Shown: positions 1-7,035 of the stretch, piece by piece
Layout of the letters: each line of letters opens with the position of its first letter
How positions within the stretch are numbered: the stretch's first letter is position 1
Assembly (NCBI GenBank): GCA_007132865.1
Contig: SLNU01000242.1
Coordinates: 1-13,758 of the forward strand
From: Bacteroidales bacterium
GTDB lineage: Bacteria; Bacteroidota; Bacteroidia; Bacteroidales; UBA7960
Length of the DNA: 13,758 nucleotides
Reading direction: 5' to 3'
The notes under the pieces: generated by a model
The model's database searches: none
Told to the model about the DNA's origin: nothing
The model's input: the letters and a program-made list of their open reading frames with translations, nothing else
Program-made: the position numbers and the translations under genes

Positions 1-10
1 AAAATTTTTG

Positions 11-18
11 TAAATTTG
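11..18 (+). promoter_or_regulatory. -7 promoter box of tRNA-Leu (TAnnTTTG)
   Basis: TAAATTTG matches the Bacteroidota sigma-A -7 consensus TAnnTTTG exactly and lies 20 nt before the mature tRNA 5' end. The surrounding 18 bases (7-24) match 16 of 18 with the tRNA-His promoter at 13688-13705. The window starts too close to judge the -33 element. Confidence 0.7.
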
Positions 19-38
19 CACTCCGTTTGAGATCACAT

Positions 39-120
39 GCGGATGTGGCGTAATTGGTAGCCGCGCCAGACTTAGGATCTGGTGCCGAGAGGCGTGGGGG
101 TTCGAGTCCCTTCATCCGCA
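39..120 (+). tRNA. tRNA-Leu (anticodon TAG)
   Basis: This is a class II tRNA that reads CUA-type leucine codons. The acceptor stem GCGGATG (39-45) pairs with CATCCGC (113-119), and A120 is the discriminator. The anticodon stem CCAGA/TCTGG encloses the loop CTTAGGA, with the anticodon TAG at 73-75. A long variable arm and a T-arm containing GGTTCGAGT follow. The T-stem includes two G-T pairs. CCA is not encoded (CTA follows), so it must be added after transcription. A TAnnTTTG promoter box lies just upstream. Confidence 0.97.
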
Positions 121-167
121 CTAAGTAATTGAAAATTAGATAGATAGCAGATTATCAGGTCATTGTT

Positions 168-193
168 AAGGGGGTTGAATCCTTTATCCGCAC
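168..193 (+). pseudogene. Degenerate copy of the tRNA-Leu 3' end
   Basis: The stretch GGGGGTTGAATCCTTTATCC followed by GCAC (170-193) copies the T-arm and acceptor 3' strand of the neighbouring tRNA-Leu (96-121), with two single-base deletions and a few substitutions. GTAATTG at 125-131 also matches the D-arm start at 50-56, at nearly the same distance from the G-run (45 against 46 nt), and ATCAGGT resembles ATCTGGT. No matching 5' acceptor strand exists, so it cannot fold as a tRNA. It is either a decayed tandem duplicate or a scar of an element that once integrated at the tRNA 3' end. Confidence 0.5.
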
Positions 194-228
194 AATTTAC
201 CTCCGGATTACAGGTCTGGCAGGTTGTG

Positions 229-272
229 CCCGGGAATCACTGACAATTCAAATGGTCCCGGGAATTTTTTTT
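229..272 (+). terminator. Hairpin plus T-run upstream of tig
   Basis: CCCGGGA (229-235) can pair with TCCCGGG (256-262) across a 20-nt loop, and is followed by AA and eight T residues (265-272). This resembles a Rho-independent terminator for the tRNA-Leu transcript, or a leader attenuator for tig. The loop is long and each arm contains the self-complementary CCCGGG, so the fold is uncertain. I see no clean TAnnTTTG box between it and tig. Confidence 0.45.
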
Positions 273-285
273 GCGGACCCGCAAA
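270..285 (+). promoter_or_regulatory. Small hairpin in the tig leader
   Basis: TTTGCG (270-275), loop GACC, CGCAAA (280-285) form a six-base-pair stem with a tetraloop, immediately after the upstream hairpin's T-run and 18 nt before the tig start codon. It would be in the 5' leader if transcription reads in from upstream. Its function is unknown; the structure is only inferred from complementarity. Confidence 0.3.
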
Positions 286-303
286 CAAATTAAAACATTC
301 AAT

Positions 304-1665
304 ATGCATATCACACGAGAGAATATCGGCGAGCTGGAGGCATTGCTGAAAGTAGAACTTCAGAAAGACGATTACCAGGAAAAGGTGGAGAAGGAACTAA
401 AGACGCTACAGAAAAAAGCCCAGATGCCCGGTTTCCGGCCCGGCAAAGTTCCTTTTGGAATGGTACGCAAACTTTACGGGAAAAGTGTCCTTGTCGAAGA
501 GGTGAATAAGGTATTGGTAGACGCCGTATATGAGCATATCAAGGCTGAGAACCTGAATATCCTTGGCCATCCCGTTCCCGATCATGAACTGGCAGGGAAG
601 GTAGATTGGGAGGCACAGACGGATTTTGTTTTTCACTACCACATTGGCATTGCTCCGGAGGTCAGCCTTGAACTGAATGATCAGATTGAGGTGGAATACT
701 ATCGGATCAAGGTTGGTGATGACGTGGTAGACAAGTATATGACCGACCTTCGCCGCCGCTATGGCAAGATGATGAACCCTGGTGTTTCCGAAGAAGAGGA
801 TGTGCTTTTTGGGGAGTTTTCAGAAATGTTGTCGGATGAAGAAGCCAAACCCGAAGGTAAGGTACACAAGGGCAACCTTTATATTAAATTTCTGAAGGAT
901 GAAAACGTGAAGTCCCGCCTCGTTGGTGCCAAACCGGGGGAAAGTGTGGTGATGGACATCCAAAAGGCCGTAGGGTCTGATGCTGAGATCGCCGCCATGA
1001 TTGGGGTGAAGAAAGAGGAGGCAGGCAATTTCGGCCCGTTGTTTCGTTTCACCATCGAGAGCATTAGCAGGATAGAGCCTGCCGAACTGGATGAAGCTTT
1101 ATTTGATAAGGTAGCTCCGGGCAAGGAGATCCGAACCGAAGAGGCCCTGCGGGAGTTTGTAAGGGAGCAGGTCTCGATGCAGTACCAGGTGGATGTCGAC
1201 AAGCATTTCCGCAACGAAGTGATGAAAAAGTTGCTGGAGGTGACAGACCTGTCGCTGCCTGAGGAATTTCTGAAGAAATGGCTGGTCGACTCCAACAAGG
1301 ACGAAGTCAGCCCGGAGCAGGTGGAAAAAGAGTTTGGACAGTTTGCGGATACGTTTCGCTGGCAGCTGATCGAGAACCACCTGATCAAATCCCACGACCT
1401 GCAGGTGAGCCAGGAAGAGGTGAACAGCCACCTTGAAACTTACTTCCGCAATCAGCTGAAGCAATATGGACAGGAGGATGTGGACCAGGAAATGATCAGC
1501 CAGTTCGTGACCAATATCCAATCAAAGGAAGAGGAGATCAAAAAGGTATACGACCATCTGAATGATGAAAAACTTATGAAGCTGTTCAAGGAAAAACTAA
1601 AGCTGAAGGAAACGGAGCTTGGTTTTGATGATTTTGTTAAATTAGTATCGGAAAAATACCAGTAA
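304..1665 (+). CDS. tig: Trigger factor, ribosome-associated chaperone
   Basis: This 453-residue protein has the usual trigger factor length. The N-terminal ribosome-binding domain carries the signature GFRPGKVP at residues 43-50, the loop that docks at the exit tunnel next to ribosomal protein L23. Residues about 150-240 occupy the place of the FKBP-type prolyl isomerase domain but are strongly diverged, keeping only pieces such as LVGAKPGESVVMDI. The rest is the helical C-terminal chaperone domain, with many charged heptad-like stretches. I chose ATG 304, which begins MHITRENIGELEALLKVELQ; a TTG 33 bp upstream would add an atypical extension. clpP follows after 11 bp and clpX after that, a common grouping of folding and degradation genes, so co-transcription is likely. 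Confidence 0.96.
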   Translation: MHITRENIGELEALLKVELQKDDYQEKVEKELKTLQKKAQMPGFRPGKVPFGMVRKLYGKSVLVEEVNKVLVDAVYEHIKAENLNILGHPVPDHELAGKVDWEAQTDFVFHYHIGIAPEVSLELNDQIEVEYYRIKVGDDVVDKYMTDLRRRYGKMMNPGVSEEEDVLFGEFSEMLSDEEAKPEGKVHKGNLYIKFLKDENVKSRLVGAKPGESVVMDIQKAVGSDAEIAAMIGVKKEEAGNFGPLFRFTIESISRIEPAELDEALFDKVAPGKEIRTEEALREFVREQVSMQYQVDVDKHFRNEVMKKLLEVTDLSLPEEFLKKWLVDSNKDEVSPEQVEKEFGQFADTFRWQLIENHLIKSHDLQVSQEEVNSHLETYFRNQLKQYGQEDVDQEMISQFVTNIQSKEEEIKKVYDHLNDEKLMKLFKEKLKLKETELGFDDFVKLVSEKYQ

Positions 1666-1676
1666 ACAGAACGGAT

Positions 1677-2357
1677 ATGAGCCCCAACGATTTTACCAAA
1701 TATGCCACCCGCCACCATGGCGTGAACAGCATGAGCCTGTACAAATACACCTCTGTGTATGGAAACTACATTAGTCCGACTATTATTGAGGAACGTCAGC
1801 TGAATATTGCGACGATGGACGTGTTCAGCCGCCTGATGATGGACAGGATTATTTTTCTTGGGGTGCCGATCAATGACTATGTGGCCAATATTATCCAGGC
1901 ACAACTGTTGTATATGGAGTCGGTGGATCCCAAGAAAGACATTCAGATATACCTGAATACCCCCGGGGGCTCGGTCTATGCCGGCCTGGGCATTTATGAC
2001 ACCATGCAATACATTGCACCGGACGTGGCCACCATATGCACCGGCATTGCCGCATCCATGGGGGCCGTCTTGCTTTGTGCCGGCAAAGAAGGCAAGCGCA
2101 CAGCACTGAAGCATAGCCGCATTCTGATCCATCAGCCCATGGGCGGAGCAGAAGGCCAGGCGTCAGACATTGAAATCACGGCCCGCGAGATCCAAAAGAT
2201 AAAAAAAGAGCTCTATGAGATCATTGCAAAGCACTCCAAACAGGAATACGAAAAGATTTGGCAGGATTCTGACCGGGATTACTGGATGACCTCCGAGGAG
2301 GCCAGGGATTACGGAATGATCGACGAAGTCCTGATTACCAATAAAAAGCCAGAATAA
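1677..2357 (+). CDS. clpP: ATP-dependent Clp protease, proteolytic subunit
   Basis: ClpP is the serine peptidase that forms the tetradecameric degradation chamber fed by ClpX. All three catalytic residues are visible in this 226-residue protein: Ser127 in GIAASMGA, His152 in ILIHQP, and Asp201 in DSDRDYWMT, aligned with the ERDRF Asp of the E. coli enzyme. [11 protein letters not shown] (93-103) is the conserved oxyanion-region glycine motif. The N-terminus reads [12 protein letters not shown], which resembles other Bacteroidota ClpP starts and supports ATG 1677 rather than the internal Met19 (1731). It lies 11 bp after tig and 13 bp before clpX, so the three genes are probably one transcription unit. 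Sequence identity as ClpP is unambiguous. Confidence 0.98.
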   Translation: MSPNDFTKYATRHHGVNSMSLYKYTSVYGNYISPTIIEERQLNIATMDVFSRLMMDRIIFLGVPINDYVANIIQAQLLYMESVDPKKDIQIYLNTPGGSVYAGLGIYDTMQYIAPDVATICTGIAASMGAVLLCAGKEGKRTALKHSRILIHQPMGGAEGQASDIEITAREIQKIKKELYEIIAKHSKQEYEKIWQDSDRDYWMTSEEARDYGMIDEVLITNKKPE

Positions 2358-2370
2358 TACCCGGCACGGC

Positions 2371-3615
2371 ATGACCAAGGACAATCGAAAATGCTCATTT
2401 TGCGGACGCGACGGAAAAAGCGTTGATATACTTATATCCGGTGTGGGTGCCCACATCTGTGAACGCTGTGTGGATCAGGCAAACCTGATCGTTGCCGAGG
2501 AGAAGGCCGTTAAGGGAAAAAAACAGATCCCTTCCTTCCACCTGTTCAAGCCCTCCGAGATCAAGAAGCATTTGGATAAATATGTCATCGGACAGGAAGA
2601 CGCCAAAAAAGTCCTGTCAGTTGCCGTCTATAACCACTATAAAAGGATCAGCCATCAGAGTGTCGTTCCAGGCGGCAAGGAGGATGAGGTGGAGATTGAA
2701 AAGTCAAACATCATGCTTGTCGGGGAAACAGGTACGGGAAAAACCTTGTTGGCACGGACCATTGCCCGGATCATGCAGGTCCCCTTCTGCATTGCAGACG
2801 CGACAGTGCTTACGGAAGCCGGTTATGTGGGCGAAGATGTAGAAAGCATTCTGGCCAGGTTGCTGCAGGTGGCAGACTATGATGTGGCAGCGGCTGAACG
2901 GGGCATCGTCTTTATCGATGAAGTGGACAAGATTGCCAGGAAAAGCGACAACCCATCCATTACCCGGGACGTTTCGGGAGAGGGGGTTCAGCAGGCATTG
3001 TTGAAACTGCTCGAAGGGGCCATCGTAAATGTGCCGCCACAGGGGGGACGCAAACACCCGGAGCAAAAGATGATTCAGGTCAATACCCAAAACATCCTTT
3101 TTATTTGCGGAGGAGCATTTGACGGCATTGAAAAGAGGATACTCTACCGTATGCAGGCCAATGCCATCGGTTACGGGGCGAGCAAATCCGGAAGGATTGA
3201 CAGGGACAACCTGTTGCAGTATATTGCCCCGCAGGACTTGAAAAGTTTCGGACTCATCCCGGAACTGGTAGGTCGTGTGCCGGTACTTACCTATTTGAAT
3301 CCGTTGGACCGGGCCACCCTCCGTTCCATACTGACCGAACCCAGGAACGCATTGATCAAGCAATATGTAAGGCTGTTCGAGATGGACAATATCAAACTCG
3401 AGGTAGAGCCAAAAGTGCTTGATTTCATTGTGGAGAAAGCCATTGAGTTCAAGTTGGGGGCGCGCGGACTGCGATCCATTTGTGAGCTGATTATGCTGGA
3501 TGCTATGTTTGACATGCCTTCCGATGCCAAGAAGAAGGCTGTTTTTAAGCTTGACATGGCCTATGCCCGCAAACGTGTTGATAAAGCCAGCCAGGACCAT
3601 CTGAAGGTGGCCTGA
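2371..3615 (+). CDS. clpX: ATP-dependent Clp protease, ATPase subunit ClpX
   Basis: ClpX is an AAA+ unfoldase that delivers proteins to ClpP in the cytoplasm. The 414-residue protein has the N-terminal zinc-binding domain with Cys8/Cys11 and Cys30/Cys33. Walker A is GETGTGKT (118-125), the GYVG pore loop is at 151-154, Walker B is IVFIDE (179-184), the RKH pore loop lies in GGRKHP (225-230), and the sensor 2 motif GARGLR lies near 365-370. The ClpP-docking loop, IGF in E. coli, reads IGY at 266-268, a conservative change. ATG 2371 follows clpP by 13 bp with no promoter box between them. No truncation or frameshift is seen. Confidence 0.98.
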   Translation: MTKDNRKCSFCGRDGKSVDILISGVGAHICERCVDQANLIVAEEKAVKGKKQIPSFHLFKPSEIKKHLDKYVIGQEDAKKVLSVAVYNHYKRISHQSVVPGGKEDEVEIEKSNIMLVGETGTGKTLLARTIARIMQVPFCIADATVLTEAGYVGEDVESILARLLQVADYDVAAAERGIVFIDEVDKIARKSDNPSITRDVSGEGVQQALLKLLEGAIVNVPPQGGRKHPEQKMIQVNTQNILFICGGAFDGIEKRILYRMQANAIGYGASKSGRIDRDNLLQYIAPQDLKSFGLIPELVGRVPVLTYLNPLDRATLRSILTEPRNALIKQYVRLFEMDNIKLEVEPKVLDFIVEKAIEFKLGARGLRSICELIMLDAMFDMPSDAKKKAVFKLDMAYARKRVDKASQDHLKVA

Positions 3616-3707
3616 TCCGGGTGACCGTTCCAGTCCGGGCAGATTGGATAGTCTCAAAAACTTTTCTTGACTTTAATCGTTCTATTAAAGGAATGAGGGC
3701 TACTCAT

Positions 3708-4298
3708 ATGAAACTTTGGGGGTTGATATTGGGGGGGTTGCTCGTTTTACCGGGCTTGACCAGGCATGTAGAAGCCCAGTATATATCCGGTACCACCCAT
3801 CGTGCCACGGTCCTTGGCAAGGATACCGTTGCTGTGATTGATTTACAGCCCGTAATGATTATGGCGCCAAGGGTTTTCACAAGCAGGTCTGAGGAGATGC
3901 GGTATTACCGCCTGGTCCAGAATGTGAAAAAGGCATATCCCTACGCCCACCTCGCAGGAATAAAATTGAGGGAGTACGAAGTGTTCCTGTCCGCGCTGTC
4001 TGAGCCTGAGCGCAGGAGGGCCCTCAGGGACATTGAAAAGGAGATCCTCGACCAGTTCGAAGAAGACCTCAAAAGCCTGACCCGCACCCAGGGTGTTATT
4101 CTCATCAAGCTTATTGACCGGGAGACCACCCACACCTCTTACGATATCCTGCGTGACTTCAGGGGCCTCGTCTCTGCCGTGTTCTGGCAATCCCTTGCCC
4201 GGATTTTTGGATATAACCTTCGTACCCAATACGACCCCAACGGGGAGGACCGCCTGATCGAGGAAATAGTGCTGATGATAGAAGCGGGACTTATCTGA
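3708..4298 (+). CDS. Secreted DUF4294 family protein, function unknown
   Basis: This 196-residue protein matches the DUF4294 family as I recall it. The landmarks are RYYRLV (65-70), AYPYAHLAGIKLREYE (76-91), TQGVILIKLIDRET (127-140) and YDPNGED (175-181). I start it at ATG 3708 because this gives a clean signal peptide: Lys2, a hydrophobic core at residues 3-17, and a likely cut after VEA (23). GAGG about 9 nt upstream could serve as ribosome binding site. ATG 3693 is an alternative; a GTG at 3621 would bury the signal peptide. The protein is probably periplasmic or surface-exposed. It lies 92 bp behind clpX on the same strand and may be co-transcribed. No biochemical role can be read from the sequence. 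Confidence 0.85.
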   Translation: MKLWGLILGGLLVLPGLTRHVEAQYISGTTHRATVLGKDTVAVIDLQPVMIMAPRVFTSRSEEMRYYRLVQNVKKAYPYAHLAGIKLREYEVFLSALSEPERRRALRDIEKEILDQFEEDLKSLTRTQGVILIKLIDRETTHTSYDILRDFRGLVSAVFWQSLARIFGYNLRTQYDPNGEDRLIEEIVLMIEAGLI

Positions 4299-4302
4299 TG
4301 GC

Positions 4303-5727
4303 CTACTTGCCCCTTCCCTGCATGATGATCAGGGCAGTATAGATCATGATCTTGAAATCAACGGCGAGGGACATGTTCTCCAGGTAGATCAGGTCATACC
4401 GGAGTCGCTCGATCATCTGATCCACATTCTCGGCATATCCATACTTAACCTGTCCCCAACTGGTGATCCCCGGCTTGATTTTTTGCAAAAGGGTGTAGTG
4501 GGGGGCTTTTTTTACGATCAGGTCTATATAGTATTGCCTTTCGGGCCGGGGGCCCACCAGTGACATATTTCCGAGCAGTACATTGTAGAACTGCGGAATC
4601 TCATCCAGCCGTACTTTCCTCATAAAGCGGCCGAAGGGGGTAATCCGGGTGTCGTCCTTGCATGAAAGCTGGGGTCCGTCTTTCTCTGCGTCTGTGTACA
4701 TGGACCGGAACTTATGCATCTTGAAAGCCTTTCCACCCCTGCCGACACGCTCGTGGGTGTAGAACACAGGCCCCTTGGAGTTCAGTTTGACCGCAATGGC
4801 TGTGGCAAGAAAGACAGGAGACAGTACCACCAGGCTAATCAGTGAGGCGACAATGTCGATGAGACGTTTGATAGAATGCTGCCATGCCGGCATCAGTCCG
4901 GGTTGGATCTGTATCAGTGGTGTCCCGAATATGGATGTCATTTTCACAGCACCCAGCAAAATATCGTGCAGTTCCGGGATCACTTTCACGATCACATCCG
5001 CATTGTGAAGGTCCGTCAGGATCTGATTCAGGTTTTTGTGCTCCCTGGGTTCGATGGCAATAATCGCCTCCTCCACTTCATTCTTCTCCACAATGCTTTT
5101 CAGGTCCTTAAACCACCCCAGACGCGGCAGATGCTCCTCCACAGGATATTGGTCAAAAAGGTTTACGTTGACAAAGCCGATGATCTTGTTCCCGGCCGAC
5201 TTTGGCTGGGTCTCCAGTTCATGGAAAATGTCCATTGCCTTTTTCTGACTGCCGATAATAATCGTTTTAAATCCTATGATGCGGTTGTGGATCTTGTTGG
5301 CGATAATCGTTGCGAGGGTCAGGCGAAAGGACGCAGTAAAAAAGACATGAAAGAACAGCAGGACCAGGAATGACTGGTAGTAGTCCTTGCTTGTGGTCAC
5401 TTCCTGATCCAGCAGGACCACGAAAAAAATGACCAGTACCCCGAAAATGGAAGTGAAGATGGTTTGTCCGAAAAGCCCCAGCCGTGAGCCCCGGAAGATC
5501 GCTTTGTAGGCGCCACTCAGGTAATAAAGCAACAACCAGAAAATAGGTATCAGGACCAGACCAAGCAAAAGGTTCTCATCAATGAAAATTTGTTCCCTGA
5601 AGAGACTTAGCCCGAAATTGTTGTTGGTTTTTCTGAAACTGATGAAGAAGAACCATGCAAGTGCGGCCGCAAGAAAGTCAAAGGCAATGTATTTTATCAG
5701 CTGCTTATTCTGTAGCTTTTTATCCAT
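4303..5727 (-). CDS. Undecaprenyl-phosphate sugar-1-phosphate transferase
   Basis: This 474-residue polyprenyl glycosylphosphotransferase (WbaP/WcaJ-like) probably transfers a hexose-1-phosphate from a nucleotide sugar to undecaprenyl phosphate, the first membrane step of capsule, exopolysaccharide or O-antigen assembly. About four N-terminal membrane helices lie within residues 13-145, followed by a Rossmann-like CoA-binding-type domain (about 150-255). The C-terminal sugar transferase domain (about 285-474) has a re-entrant hydrophobic segment at 290-315. Its conserved motifs are KFRSMYTDAE, the catalytic Asp-Glu in RLDEIPQ (375-376), GPRPER (392-397) and KPGITSWGQV (418-427). The sugar cannot be predicted. 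It converges on the DUF4294 gene with a 4-bp gap. Gfo/Idh lies 142 bp upstream on the same strand. No clean promoter box precedes it. Confidence 0.93.
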   Translation of the reverse strand: MDKKLQNKQLIKYIAFDFLAAALAWFFFISFRKTNNNFGLSLFREQIFIDENLLLGLVLIPIFWLLLYYLSGAYKAIFRGSRLGLFGQTIFTSIFGVLVIFFVVLLDQEVTTSKDYYQSFLVLLFFHVFFTASFRLTLATIIANKIHNRIIGFKTIIIGSQKKAMDIFHELETQPKSAGNKIIGFVNVNLFDQYPVEEHLPRLGWFKDLKSIVEKNEVEEAIIAIEPREHKNLNQILTDLHNADVIVKVIPELHDILLGAVKMTSIFGTPLIQIQPGLMPAWQHSIKRLIDIVASLISLVVLSPVFLATAIAVKLNSKGPVFYTHERVGRGGKAFKMHKFRSMYTDAEKDGPQLSCKDDTRITPFGRFMRKVRLDEIPQFYNVLLGNMSLVGPRPERQYYIDLIVKKAPHYTLLQKIKPGITSWGQVKYGYAENVDQMIERLRYDLIYLENMSLAVDFKIMIYTALIIMQGRGK

Positions 5728-5798
5728 GCAAGGAACTTGTTTTCAATACAATAAGGCGTTACAAGGGCCTCTTTTGACCTTTAATGCTGAAACAAAAC

Positions 5799-5875
5799 AA
5801 AAAAATGTGCGGGGCTGAATTCAAATTAAGAACGCATGCAGCATTGCCATATTGTATGCTTATGACAATTCAGCC
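5799..5875 (-). terminator. Inverted repeat after the Gfo/Idh gene, possible terminator
   Basis: Perfect 9-bp arms GGCTGAATT (5813-5821) and AATTCAGCC (5867-5875) enclose 45 nt. One arm includes the stop codon of the dehydrogenase gene. Read on the minus strand, a run of seven T residues (complement of 5799-5805) follows the second arm after 7 nt. A weaker inner pairing of AGCAT with ATGCT could shorten the loop. The geometry is not ideal for an intrinsic terminator, so this is tentative. Confidence 0.3.
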
Positions 5876-6853
5876 GATCTCCAGACCGGATTCGATCTTT
5901 TCCATGATTTGGTAAGCAAGCTCCAGTGAACTGTATCCATCCATGATTGTCACCAATGGTTCGGTATTTTGAATAATGGAGTCATGAAAGGTTTCCAGTT
6001 CGGTCTGTATGGCATTGATCGGCTGAATCTCCGGTTTGTCGATCCAGATCTGTTTGGGGGTCTTCCCCTTTCCCATGTCGATTAGCATCGCAAATGGGTC
6101 TGGTTGTCCCTCTGCATCATTCATACGTATCAGGTCTGTTTCCTTTTTCAGGAAGTCCACCGCGATATAGCTGTCTTTTTGGAAAAACCGGGATTTCCGC
6201 ATGTTTTTCATAGAAATGCGGCTGGCCGTCAGGTTGGCCACACAACCATTGTGAAATTCGATGCGTGCATTGGCAATGTCAGGGGTTTGGGACAGAACGG
6301 CCACCCCGCTTGCCGAAATTTTCCGGACACGTGACTTAACCACATGCAATACAATGTCAATGTCATGGATCATCAGGTCCAGGATAACGGGAACATCCGT
6401 GCCCCGCGGATTGAACTGTGACAGCCTGTGGGCTTCAATGAACATCACATTGGAAAAATATGGCTGGGCCGCGATAAACGCGGGATTAAACCTTTCCACA
6501 TGCCCGACCTGAACCTTTACCCCGGCTTCCCTGGATAGCTCAATGAGTTTGCGGGCCTCGGGAAGGGTAGTGGTCAGTGGTTTTTCAATGAACACATGCC
6601 TGCCCTGCTTCAGAGCCTTGGATGCGCAGTCAAAATGAGATACGGTCGGGGTGACGATATCCACCATGTGGCAGGCATCAATCAGGGCTTCCGACGAGTC
6701 ATAGGAGCGGATGCCGAACTGGCTTTCCACCTCCCTGCTGTTATCGGGATCGGGGTCATAAAAACCAACGAGGTCAAACCGGCCGGAGGCCAGGATGCAT
6801 TTTATGTGAATTTTTCCTAAATGTCCAGCACCCAATACACCGATTTTTTCCAT
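5870..6853 (-). CDS. Gfo/Idh/MocA family NAD(P)-dependent sugar dehydrogenase
   Basis: The 327-residue protein begins with a Rossmann fold carrying GAGHLG (8-13) and has the family's EKP motif (90-92) with its functional lysine. GHVERFNPA (117-125) and the HD pair in DLMIHDID (163-164) follow. To my recollection, the GHxERFNPA signature is shared with UDP-GlcNAc 3-dehydrogenases of the GnnA type, which oxidise the 3-OH before an aminotransferase makes the 3-amino sugar used in lipid A. That substrate is an inference, and no GnnB-like aminotransferase is present here. ATG 6853 is preferred because it starts directly at MEKIGVLGAG; an open frame continues 34 codons upstream but crosses the promoter region. 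AAAAAGGA precedes the start. The gene diverges from pcm. Confidence 0.88.
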   Translation of the reverse strand: MEKIGVLGAGHLGKIHIKCILASGRFDLVGFYDPDPDNSREVESQFGIRSYDSSEALIDACHMVDIVTPTVSHFDCASKALKQGRHVFIEKPLTTTLPEARKLIELSREAGVKVQVGHVERFNPAFIAAQPYFSNVMFIEAHRLSQFNPRGTDVPVILDLMIHDIDIVLHVVKSRVRKISASGVAVLSQTPDIANARIEFHNGCVANLTASRISMKNMRKSRFFQKDSYIAVDFLKKETDLIRMNDAEGQPDPFAMLIDMGKGKTPKQIWIDKPEIQPINAIQTELETFHDSIIQNTEPLVTIMDGYSSLELAYQIMEKIESGLEIG

Positions 6854-6896
6854 TCCTTTTTCTGGTTTGATTGTTCTTTTCGCTAAGCCTGTCAGG

Positions 6897-6904
6897 CAAA
6901 AGTA
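6897..6904 (-). promoter_or_regulatory. Candidate -7 box for the Gfo/Idh gene
   Basis: On the minus strand this reads TACTTTTG, an exact TAnnTTTG match, 43 nt before ATG 6853. A normal 5' leader of about 35-40 nt would result, which also argues against the longer open frame reaching 6955. No clear TTG is seen at the expected -33 distance. The rest of the 182-bp divergent region (6854-7035) holds no ORF. On the plus strand only TATTTTG, one base short of consensus, might serve pcm. Confidence 0.45.
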
Positions 6905-7035
6905 TAATTTTTTGAAGTCCCTGAAATGATTAATTTCGTATTTTGTTCGTCCCACCGGGCATTTTCGGTTTCATTGACTGTTTGTGATGCCAATGCAATG
7001 GAAAACCGGGAAATCAGATCCTGTGGGTTGTTTCC

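Noticed and set aside
2704..3657. 317-codon minus-strand open frame
   Set aside because: It is the reverse of clpX, a highly conserved gene, and the translation has no family features.
3621..3707. GTG-initiated extension of the DUF4294 protein
   Set aside because: It would place 29 residues before a clear signal peptide, and the stretch looks like intergenic sequence after clpX.
3616..3707. Possible sigma-70-like TTGACT and TATTAA boxes before DUF4294
   Set aside because: The spacing is only about 10 nt and the boxes are not of the Bacteroidota type, so no promoter is called.
4876..5373. 165-codon plus-strand open frame
   Set aside because: It is antisense to the sugar transferase and shows no domain or membrane pattern of its own.
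6854..6955. 34-codon upstream extension of the Gfo/Idh protein
   Set aside because: It precedes a canonical Rossmann start (MEKIGVLGAG) and runs through an exact promoter box, so it is the 5' leader and promoter.
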